DNA of 11,747 bases from NCBI GenBank assembly GCA_902796815.1, contig CADBQL010000422.1, positions 1-11,747 on the forward strand. The letters run 5' to 3'. How positions within the stretch are numbered: position 1 is the first letter of the stretch; every line of letters begins with the position of its first letter. The stretch comes from an uncultured Coriobacteriaceae bacterium (GTDB taxonomy: Bacteria; Actinomycetota; Coriobacteriia; Coriobacteriales; Eggerthellaceae). Below are positions 5,753-11,747 of this stretch, in pieces. Both the position numbers and the translations under genes were made by a program. The notes beneath the pieces are model-generated. The model was not told the DNA's origin. It saw nothing but the letters and a program-made list of their open reading frames with translations, and did not search any database.

Positions 5753-6678
5753 TTCCCGATGAGCGCAAGCGACTGCGCGAGCAAGTCATCGAGGTTATAT
5801 TCGGTTGCATCAAGCCAGGTGATCCGCTTATCTTTGCGAAACCAGGTTCGCTGGCGCTTGGCGTATCGATGCGTTGCGAGCTTTATGCGATCGATGGCGT
5901 CATCAAGCGCGCAGAGTCCATCAAGGTACTCGACAATTTCTTTATAGCCAATCGCCTGCGGTGACGTGATACCTTCACGCAAGCCGGCAGCTAGCAAGCC
6001 TCGAACCTCGTCAACAAGGCCGGAGGCCACCATAGAATCGACACGCACATCAATTCGCGTGCGCAATACGGCGGGATCGACACTCAATCCAATGAAAAGC
6101 GCGGGATAGCGTTGAGGGATTTTTGCGAGCTTTTCCTTCTGGTCTGCATAGCTCGTTCCAGCCTCGAGAAGCTCGAATGCGCGCACGACCCGTTTCACAT
6201 CGTTTGGAGGAATTATAGCGGCGCTGTTTGCGTCAGATTCACGTAACAGCTCCCACAGCTCGCTTGCGCCTCGTTCCCGCGCAATAGCCATATAGTGGTC
6301 GCGCACGGCGTTTCCTACTTGCTCCCCTTCTGGAAACTCGTAATCATCGATGGCTGCGCGCACGTAAAAACCCGTGCCACCGCACAAAACCGCCCGCTTA
6401 CCGCGCTTGGAAATATCCTCGAAGCATCGCCGGGCTTCAATTTGGAACAAAGCCGCCGAATAGGGCTCCCCAGGCTCGACAATATCGAGGCAATGATGCA
6501 AAACGATTTGCTCATCAGGAGTAATCTTGCCTGTTCCAATGTCCATGCCCTTGTATACTTGCATGGAGTCCGCGCTCACAACTTCCCCATCGATTGCAAG
6601 CGCTATACGCTGCGCAAGCTCGGTTTTTCCCGACGCAGTCGGTCCGACAACGCAAACGATTGGTTCGTGAAGGTCCAT
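5749..6678 (-). CDS. miaA: tRNA dimethylallyltransferase (MiaA)
   Basis: Transfers a dimethylallyl group from dimethylallyl diphosphate to N6 of adenosine 37 in tRNAs reading codons that start with U. The 309-residue product has the P-loop GPTASGKT at 12-19, DSMQVY at 37-42, IGTGK at 47-51, HHCLD at 61-65 and GGTGFY at 100-105. The C-terminal part has the QAIGYKE segment (about 241-247) and the RYAKRQRTWFR tRNA-contact motif, with full family length. The ATG at 6678 lies 18 nt after the miaB stop; no strong ribosome site is visible, so translation probably depends on coupling to miaB. MiaA makes the i6A that MiaB then methylthiolates. The stop codon lies inside a palindromic repeat unit. Confidence 0.97.
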   Translation of the reverse strand: MDLHEPIVCVVGPTASGKTELAQRIALAIDGEVVSADSMQVYKGMDIGTGKITPDEQIVLHHCLDIVEPGEPYSAALFQIEARRCFEDISKRGKRAVLCGGTGFYVRAAIDDYEFPEGEQVGNAVRDHYMAIARERGASELWELLRESDANSAAIIPPNDVKRVVRAFELLEAGTSYADQKEKLAKIPQRYPALFIGLSVDPAVLRTRIDVRVDSMVASGLVDEVRGLLAAGLREGITSPQAIGYKEIVEYLDGLCALDDAIDRIKLATHRYAKRQRTWFRKDKRITWLDATEYNLDDLLAQSLALIGK

Positions 6679-6696
6679 GGTCGTGAAAGAGCCCGT

Positions 6697-8058
6697 CTAG
6701 AGCAACGTACCACGCAAATACCACGTACGCGCCTCATCGATATGAACAGGCACAATGGTGCCAATGATGCTTTCGAGTGAAACGCCATCGGGAATCGGTG
6801 CATGAACTGTCTGATTCTTAGGGCTTTTGCCCGAGAGCAGATTGCTATCCCGCTTCGAAACACCCTCCACGAGCACGTCGACGGTTGCGTCGAGATCTCG
6901 TTGGTTGGCCTCAAACGCCCTCTTCTGCACCACTTCGACAAGGCTGTCAAAACGACGCTGTATAACTTCCCGCGGCGTCGTATCGACCATACGTGCAGCA
7001 GGCGTTCCCTCGCGCTTGGAATAGATAAACGTGAAAACCTGAGAATAACCGATTTCATCGACGAGTCGATACGTACCCTCAAAGTCTTCTTCGGTCTCGC
7101 CAGGAAAGCCGACGATTATATCAGTCGAAAGCGCGATATCAGGACATACGCTCCTGAGCTTATCGATCAAGCCACGATAATGCTCGACTGTGTAGTTGCG
7201 GTGCATAGCTGCAAGAATCTCATCCGATCCCGACTGGGCGGGAAGATGAAGTGCCGGCATCAGCGAACGCAAGGTCCCAAACTTCGCAATTACCTGATCG
7301 GTCAGATCTTTCGGATGACTCGTCGCAAAGCGAAGACGCTCGACCCCGCTTGCATCTACCGCTTCGAGAACATCGGCAAAACGCGGCTTTCCGTACAAAT
7401 CGCGGCCGTATGAATTGACATTTTGCCCGAGCAACGTGATTTCCTTGACACCTGCATCGACGTACGACTTCGCCTCAGCAGCGATTTCTTCGAGCGATCG
7501 CGATTTCTCGCGCCCACGTACGTATGGCACGATGCAATACGTGCAAAAATTATTGCAGCCAATGGTAATAGGAAGCCAAGCCGCCCAAGCATGCTCGCGC
7601 ACGCTCGGCAGTTCTGTCGGAAACGCCTTCGATTCCTCTAAAGTCTCTGCGCGCCGACCGCCATGCTCGATAACGTCTTCGAGCAGTCCTGGCAGCGAAG
7701 CAAGGTTATTCGTACCAAACACGACATCGAGATGCGGCAAGCTCTTGAACAGCCCGTCGCCATCGCGCTGTCCAATGCAACCACCGATTGCGATAATACG
7801 CTTGGATACAGGAGAACCTTTGCGCAAGGGGACGTTCTTCATGGTTTGGACTTGCCCGATGAGACGCACATCTGCTGCTTCGCGAACACAGCATGTCATG
7901 AAGACCACCACGTCAGCCTCTTCGATTGTCCCAACCGCTTGGCAGCCAAGCGACTCAAGCATGCCTACGACGCGTTCGGAATCATGCTTGTTCATCTGAC
8001 AGCCAAAGGTCTGGACATGAAACGTCACGTCCATCCATGCCGCTTGCTGCAAGGCCAT
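6697..8058 (-). CDS. miaB: tRNA-2-methylthio-N6-dimethylallyladenosine synthase (MiaB)
   Basis: Radical-SAM methylthiotransferase converting i6A37 of tRNA to ms2i6A. The 453-residue product has the N-terminal UPF0004 domain with the three auxiliary cluster cysteines Cys20 (in TFGCQMN), Cys56 and Cys94. The radical-SAM motif Cys168-x3-Cys172-x2-Cys175 lies within GCNNFCTYC. A C-terminal TRAM domain spans about 390-453. A small oddity is TCC at 55-57, where many homologues have TCS after Asn; the cluster Cys is still present. The start at 8058 has AGGA about 7 nt upstream and lies 9 nt after the spoVS stop; an internal Met9 is possible but has no better site. It forms a tight spoVS-miaB-miaA unit. 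Confidence 0.96.
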   Translation of the reverse strand: MALQQAAWMDVTFHVQTFGCQMNKHDSERVVGMLESLGCQAVGTIEEADVVVFMTCCVREAADVRLIGQVQTMKNVPLRKGSPVSKRIIAIGGCIGQRDGDGLFKSLPHLDVVFGTNNLASLPGLLEDVIEHGGRRAETLEESKAFPTELPSVREHAWAAWLPITIGCNNFCTYCIVPYVRGREKSRSLEEIAAEAKSYVDAGVKEITLLGQNVNSYGRDLYGKPRFADVLEAVDASGVERLRFATSHPKDLTDQVIAKFGTLRSLMPALHLPAQSGSDEILAAMHRNYTVEHYRGLIDKLRSVCPDIALSTDIIVGFPGETEEDFEGTYRLVDEIGYSQVFTFIYSKREGTPAARMVDTTPREVIQRRFDSLVEVVQKRAFEANQRDLDATVDVLVEGVSKRDSNLLSGKSPKNQTVHAPIPDGVSLESIIGTIVPVHIDEARTWYLRGTLL

Positions 8059-8067
8059 AGTATTGTC

Positions 8068-8406
8068 CTAGAAGTCGCCCTTAGATGAATCGTCGACCGA
8101 TGCCGACGTTCCATGCGTAAAACTCGCAATAATCGAGAAATGAATCGCTGTACGATACTCGCCGTCAATGATGATATCCGCAAACGAAGGAACGCACGCA
8201 ATCTCAATGCCGACGGGAGATAAGAAACCACGCGAAATGGCTATCGCCTTTATCGCCTGATTAACCGCACCGGCTCCAACCGCCTGCATCTCTACTGGTA
8301 CACCATCTTTCACCATGCCAGCTATGGCGCCGGCAACTGATGCGGGAGATGATTTTGAAGATACCTTCAGGCAGCTGAGCCCCGAGTACTGTTCATTGGA
8401 TTGCAT
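8068..8406 (-). CDS. spoVS: Stage V sporulation protein S family protein (SpoVS)
   Basis: Small Alba-fold protein, probably nucleic-acid binding. The conserved core is at about residues 13-92: LKVSSKSSPASVAGAIAG near the N-terminus, VGAGAVNQAIKAIAISRGF in the middle, and the FADIIIDGEYRTAIHF segment near the end. The Bacillus protein is about 86 residues. This one has 112, with roughly 12 extra residues in front and a Ser/Asp-rich tail of about 18. The start is supported by AGAGGA a few nt upstream. In Bacillus it affects late spore formation, but the family is widespread in non-sporulating bacteria and its role here is unknown. It heads spoVS-miaB-miaA behind its own promoter, 127 nt after the GHKL ATPase gene; in B. 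subtilis spoVS also sits between rny and miaB. Confidence 0.95.
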   Translation of the reverse strand: MQSNEQYSGLSCLKVSSKSSPASVAGAIAGMVKDGVPVEMQAVGAGAVNQAIKAIAISRGFLSPVGIEIACVPSFADIIIDGEYRTAIHFSIIASFTHGTSASVDDSSKGDF

Positions 8407-8475
8407 ATATTCCTCTTACATAGTGCATTGCATGTGCGTTTTTACAGCATTCTTCGTCTGTTTCTGTAAACATGT

Positions 8476-8504
8476 ATTCTAGCCATTATCGGCTCAGCTT
8501 TCAA
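8476..8504 (-). promoter_or_regulatory. Predicted sigma-70 promoter for spoVS-miaB-miaA
   Basis: On the minus strand TTGAAA (8499-8504) and TAGAAT (8476-8481) are separated by exactly 17 bp, each one mismatch from consensus. It lies in the 127-nt gap after the ATPase gene and would give spoVS a leader of about 60 nt. A weak 6-bp hairpin (8509-8528) just upstream has no T-run, so read-through from rny is also likely. Confidence 0.65.
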
Positions 8505-8533
8505 GACCATGACGTGGGTTGCCGTCATTGCGA

Positions 8534-9616
8534 CTACGAAGAATCTTCGGTGCGGACGAGCGGTATGCTGACGGTAAGCGAGTCTTTTTTTACCGTAACA
8601 GTTGGGCGAACGGATGGGTTGAGATAATACTTCTCGGCCAAAGACGCATAGGCGCGCATGACATCGTCGAGCAGGGCAGATTTGTCCGGAGAGGAAATCT
8701 TCACGATTGGGTTGCTCCCCTTGGAGATACGTCGCTTGGCGGAATAGCTATGCTGTTCGATTTTTACCCGATCGAGCACGTTTTGCGCTTCCTCGACCTC
8801 TTTGTCCATGACGCGACGCGCTGTGCGTTCGGAAATGTGCAGCCCCATGCTTTCCGCCACAAAGGCAAACTCACTCGGATCGGCCGTTGCGGCTAATCGC
8901 TTGACGATTGGAAGCGTCGTAACATCATCGCAAAACAAGCGATCGACCGCTGATAGAGTGGCTGTCCCATACGCAAGGAGCACAGCGCAAATCTCTGCAG
9001 CAGACCCGATGTACACCGCGCAGTGAGCGCGACTCTGTATGGCGAACTCGCAGATGGTTCGGATTATGTTCTTTGGACCACGTACCTGAACGACGCCCTG
9101 ATCATCAAGCGAAAACGTAGGAAACGACGACTGGTCGGCCTTTTCGGGCAAGCTGGATACATCGCTTTCGACCTCTATTGCGCATCCGAGGTTTTCACCC
9201 GAGCATACGACCTGTGCGCTTTTTGCATTCTGTGCGATGGAGTATAAGGCCATACCGCGACCATGAAGCCCCCATGTGTCGGTATGAGAGGAATCCAGCT
9301 TCGACGTAACGCGCGGCTCGAATACAAGTTCCCTCATATGGTCGGGAATCCCGCACCCATCATCAATGACGGTCAGACGCCGTATCGACCCGTCTCGCGA
9401 TGTTGCGACAAATATATGCGCCGCCCGGGCATCGCGCGAATTACGCAGCATTTCGAGGACAATGTGTTCGCTGCAGCGTATATCTTGGGCTGCTTGGCGA
9501 CGTTCAGCCTCAGATGTTTGCAAGCGAACAAAACCACCTCCGTAATCGACTTCGATTCGGAGGTGGTCCTCACCGCTGACGCGCTTTACGAAATCTTCTA
9601 GCGTGTCTCCATTCAT
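8534..9616 (-). CDS. Orphan GHKL (HATPase) protein, MutL-like ATP site with possible HTH
   Basis: 360-residue soluble protein with an N-terminal GHKL ATPase domain. The N-box is LEMLRNSRDA (54-63, with Glu55 and Asn59). The G1 box is DDGCGI (85-90). FEPRVTSK (99-106) is followed by a lid with GLHGRGMALYSI (116-127). The TSK plus G-x-x-G-x-x-x-L-x-S-I pattern recalls MutL more than histidine kinases, and there is no phosphoacceptor dimerisation helix, receiver or sensor. The C-terminal half is unassigned; residues about 249-275 (ESMGLHISERTARRVMDKE) look like a helix-turn-helix, followed by a charged helix. The MutL C-terminal endonuclease motif is absent. The gene begins 3 nt after rny with no clear ribosome site, so coupling is likely. 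Biochemical role unknown; an ATP-dependent regulatory switch is one inference. Confidence 0.9.
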   Translation of the reverse strand: MNGDTLEDFVKRVSGEDHLRIEVDYGGGFVRLQTSEAERRQAAQDIRCSEHIVLEMLRNSRDARAAHIFVATSRDGSIRRLTVIDDGCGIPDHMRELVFEPRVTSKLDSSHTDTWGLHGRGMALYSIAQNAKSAQVVCSGENLGCAIEVESDVSSLPEKADQSSFPTFSLDDQGVVQVRGPKNIIRTICEFAIQSRAHCAVYIGSAAEICAVLLAYGTATLSAVDRLFCDDVTTLPIVKRLAATADPSEFAFVAESMGLHISERTARRVMDKEVEEAQNVLDRVKIEQHSYSAKRRISKGSNPIVKISSPDKSALLDDVMRAYASLAEKYYLNPSVRPTVTVKKDSLTVSIPLVRTEDSS

Positions 9617-9619
9617 ATG

Positions 9620-11152
9620 CTATTTAGCAATGCCGATAGCGCGGCTTTCGCGAATTACGACTACTTTAACTTGGCCAGGATATTGCAGCTCGTTTTCGAT
9701 ACGGTTAGCAATCTCGTGCGCCAAAACGACCGTGCGCGCTTCATCTACCTTATCAGGTTCGACCATTACGCGGACTTCGCGGCCAGCCTGGATGGCATAC
9801 GTACGCTCGACGCCTTCATACGAGTTCGCAATCTCCTCGAGCTTCTCGAGGCGTTTGATGTACGCATCGAGCGTCTCCTTGCGTGCGCCGGGGCGAGCGG
9901 CCGACACGGCATCCGCCGCTTGCACGAGCACGTCAAGGACGCTGTTAGGCTCGATGTCGTTATGATGAGCTTCGATGGCGTGGACAATGGTCTCTTTTTC
10001 GCCGAAACGACGCGCAAGGTCGGTGCCTATGACGGCATGGTTACCCTCAACTTCGCGATCGATCGCCTTGCCGATATCGTGGAGCAAGCCGGCTCGTTTA
10101 GCGGGTACTGGGTCAAGCCCGAGTTCGCTTGCCATGATGCCGCACAGATAGGCGACCTCAAGCGAGTGGTTGAGAACGTTTTGCCCATACGACGTGCGAT
10201 AACGCAAACGGCCAAGCGTGTGGACGAGCTCGGGATGAATGTCGTGGATTCCCATATCGAAAGTCGCCTGCTCGCCAGCTTCCTGCACGCGTTGGTTCAC
10301 AAGCTTTTCGGCTTTATGGAACATCTCCTCGATACGCGACGGATGAATGCGCCCATCGGAAATCAGGTTCTCCATCGTCACGCGACCGATTTCACGGCGG
10401 ACAGGATCGAAACACGAAATCGTAACGCACTCCGGCGTGTCGTCGATGATCAGGTTTGTTCCGGTAATCTGCTCGAACGAACGGATGTTTCGACCCTCAC
10501 GACCAATGATGCGGCCTTTGAGGTCATCAGATGGAATCTGAATCGTCGATACCGTATTCTCGATTGTGTGTTCGGACGCTATGCGCTGCATCGCCTGGCT
10601 GAGAATCGACCGCGCCGTTTTGTCGGCCTCGGCTTTTGTGCGCGCTTCCGAATCTCGAATGATGGCCGCACTCTCGTGCGCCACTTCGTCGCGCAACTTG
10701 GTCAGCATCTCGGCTTTTGCCTCTTCGGGCGTCATGCCTGCAACGCTCTCGAGACGAGCATTTACCTCGTTCTCGGCTGCGTCGAGATCACGCGAACGAC
10801 GATCGAGCTGTCCCTGCATCGAAGAAATCTGATGCTCGCGCTGATCGAGCGTGTCGGTCCTGCGGTCGAGCGCCTCTTCACGTTGCTGAATTCGATGTTG
10901 TGCCTCGCGAACTTCTTTTTGACTCTCCTTGCGCTCGGATTCGATCTCGGCACGCATCTTCAAAGCTTCGTCCTTCGCCTCAACCTCTGCTTCGCGCTTG
11001 ATGGTATCTGCCTGGCGTTTTGCTTCCGTTACGATGTCTCCGGCCTCAAGCTCCCTGCGCTTGGCAGCGGCGTTGGCCAGATAGCGTGCAATCACGAAAC
11101 CGAGGGCGATGCCGATGATGGCCCCAAGAACAGCCCATACGACTTCGGGCAT
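9620..11152 (-). CDS. rny: Ribonuclease Y
   Basis: Membrane-anchored endoribonuclease that starts mRNA decay. The 510-residue product has an N-terminal membrane helix (about 3-24) and a long charged coiled coil (about 30-190). A KH RNA-binding domain follows, with GRIIGREGRNIR at 213-224. The HD domain has His329, the His358-Asp359 pair (LLHDIGK) and Asp413 as metal ligands. Family length and order are complete. The ATG at 11152 has AAGGGG about 6 nt upstream; an in-frame start at 11215 would add 21 residues before the membrane helix and overlap leader hairpins, so it is rejected. It is the first gene of the rny-GHKL-spoVS-miaB-miaA run and follows recX, matching the recA-rny-spoVS-miaB neighbourhood of Firmicutes. 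Nested inverted repeats upstream could regulate it. Confidence 0.97.
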   Translation of the reverse strand: MPEVVWAVLGAIIGIALGFVIARYLANAAAKRRELEAGDIVTEAKRQADTIKREAEVEAKDEALKMRAEIESERKESQKEVREAQHRIQQREEALDRRTDTLDQREHQISSMQGQLDRRSRDLDAAENEVNARLESVAGMTPEEAKAEMLTKLRDEVAHESAAIIRDSEARTKAEADKTARSILSQAMQRIASEHTIENTVSTIQIPSDDLKGRIIGREGRNIRSFEQITGTNLIIDDTPECVTISCFDPVRREIGRVTMENLISDGRIHPSRIEEMFHKAEKLVNQRVQEAGEQATFDMGIHDIHPELVHTLGRLRYRTSYGQNVLNHSLEVAYLCGIMASELGLDPVPAKRAGLLHDIGKAIDREVEGNHAVIGTDLARRFGEKETIVHAIEAHHNDIEPNSVLDVLVQAADAVSAARPGARKETLDAYIKRLEKLEEIANSYEGVERTYAIQAGREVRVMVEPDKVDEARTVVLAHEIANRIENELQYPGQVKVVVIRESRAIGIAK

Positions 11153-11185
11153 CGTATCCCCTTTCTCGAAATAGCTTGCATTTTT

Positions 11186-11225
11186 GCGCATGAAAGTATG
11201 CCATGCGCTTCTCATGGCATGAGAA
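11186..11225 (-). promoter_or_regulatory. Three nested, mutually exclusive inverted repeats in the rny leader
   Basis: Within 40 bp upstream of rny there are three overlapping perfect inverted repeats. TTCTCAT (11209-11215) pairs with ATGAGAA (11219-11225), 3-nt loop. ATGCCATG (11198-11205) pairs with CATGGCAT (11213-11220), 7-nt loop. GCGCATG (11186-11192) pairs with CATGCGC (11202-11208), 9-nt loop. The middle repeat clashes with both others, so at least two folds compete. They lie about 35-75 nt before the rny ATG. I see no confident promoter between here and 11470. Confidence 0.6.
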
Positions 11226-11460
11226 CATAAGTCTCACGTAAGGTGTTGATATTCAAATGTTATATAAACACCCTTGCGGGTTCACATTCTCACTATGATT
11301 CATGATACCGTTTTGAACCGTTCTGTTGAGACGCAATGCACTATCGTCATAAAATGTTCGGGTGAGTAGCTTTAAAGTTGCTGATTCTCCAGCAACAACC
11401 CCAGACACACATCCAACTATATTTTGCCAATCATCCTGAGATGAGCTCGCGACACTGTCC

Positions 11461-11510
11461 GGAGAGAAAACCCTGCAGGGCGCGCAGAACAATTCCCGTG
11501 CGCGCCCTGC
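11461..11510 (-). terminator. Intrinsic terminator of recX
   Basis: A perfect 11-bp GC-rich inverted repeat, GCAGGGCGCGC (11475-11485) and GCGCGCCCTGC (11500-11510), has a 14-nt loop whose ends can add one pair. On the minus strand it is followed after 4 nt by TTTTCTCT. It begins about 29 nt after the recX stop and separates recX from rny. The rest of the 11153-11538 gap holds the rny leader repeats and AT-rich DNA around 11245-11265, with no gene I can support. Confidence 0.85.
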
Positions 11511-11538
11511 CCCCAATCTGCGTATCTGTTCAACGATG

Positions 11539-11747
11539 TTAACCGATTGCCTTGCTTTGCTGCTCTTCGCACCATACTCGGGACGCACTGCTTGCTACTG
11601 TTGACGAAAAGCCTTTCTGCACGAGCTTTCGATAGGCTGATTGCCTCAAGTTCTTTGAGCGCGGGGGCTTCCGACGCAACGTAGACAGAGCGCGTTCAAT
11701 CTCCGCATCGTCATCAAACTCGGCAAACAATTCTGGATCGAGTCCAT
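11539..11747 (-). CDS. recX: C-terminal end of regulatory protein RecX (cut by window edge)
   Basis: The frame is open to the right edge and ends at TAA (11539-11541), giving the last 68 or so residues. The visible part has the RecX three-helix repeat signature: an acidic start (FDDDAEIERAL), LRRK, a basic linker, then a YRKLVQKGFS segment like the RecX YRYLLRRGFS pattern, and an ending rich in Ala and Ser. RecX binds RecA filaments and limits their activity, normally encoded just after recA, which would lie off the window to the right. A strong terminator follows. The family call rests on a short C-terminal piece plus context next to rny. Confidence 0.75.
   Translation of the reverse strand, partial: GLDPELFAEFDDDAEIERALSTLRRKPPRSKNLRQSAYRKLVQKGFSSTVASSASRVWCEEQQSKAIG

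Noticed and set aside
6802..7999. Two plus-strand frames of about 200 codons each opposite miaB
   Set aside because: Shadow frames of an intact miaB; products show no coherent motifs.
8509..8528. Terminator after the GHKL ATPase gene
   Set aside because: A 6-bp stem with an 8-nt loop is present, but no T-run follows on the minus strand, so read-through is expected.
9616..9620. Overlap of rny and the GHKL gene as a fused or frameshifted gene
   Set aside because: rny ends with a normal C-terminus at 9620-9622, and the ATPase starts at a proper ATG 3 nt later; both are full-length.
9617..11230. 537-codon open frame on the plus strand opposite rny
   Set aside because: It lies wholly antisense to rny, which has every expected domain. 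The translation has no family resemblance, and long antisense frames arise from codon bias in this kind of genome.
11253..11588. 111-codon minus-strand frame between recX and rny
   Set aside because: It overlaps the recX C-terminus in another frame and runs through the recX terminator; no ribosome site or motif.

Overview
The window (about 50% GC by eye) looks like chromosomal DNA of an actinobacterium of the class Coriobacteriia. This is inferred from combined content: an actinobacterial-style lexA / small divergent gene / nrdR arrangement, a menaquinone gene, and the recX-rny-spoVS-miaB-miaA core block. The moderate GC would fit a Cryptobacterium-like member of Eggerthellaceae better than the high-GC relatives, but the species cannot be proved from this sequence. 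Almost everything is chromosomal core, tightly packed and mostly on the minus strand. I see no phage, IS element, CRISPR array, tRNA or rRNA.

Read in the minus-strand direction from the right: the C-terminal end of recX enters from the right edge and stops at a strong terminator. Next come a roughly 385-bp gap holding the rny leader, rny (RNase Y), an orphan GHKL-type ATPase starting 3 nt after rny, spoVS with its own promoter, miaB, miaA, a paired palindromic repeat, and hflX. lexA is convergent with hflX on the plus strand. Divergent from lexA is a small minus-strand gene for a predicted tail-anchored protein, then nrdR, dut and a gene for an uncharacterised two-helix membrane protein. After a roughly 365-bp gap comes menA, followed by a second pair of the same palindromic repeats at the left edge.

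Three functional themes are visible. (1) SOS and nucleotide control: lexA and its divergent partner share a promoter region with three LexA-type boxes exactly 28 bp apart; nrdR (repressor of ribonucleotide reductase genes) and dut (dUTP removal) lie next door. (2) RNA metabolism and translation: RNase Y, the tRNA A37 modifiers MiaA and MiaB, and the ribosome-associated GTPase HflX. (3) Menaquinone synthesis: menA, apparently leaderless.

The items most worth a second look are the mirror-symmetric lexA divergent promoter, the tail-anchored SOS protein in the slot usually held by a division suppressor (YneA/DivS/ChiZ), the MutL-like GHKL ATPase with a putative HTH in the slot held by ymdB in Bacillus, the family of paired palindromic repeats just after gene ends, and the nested alternative hairpins in the rny leader.
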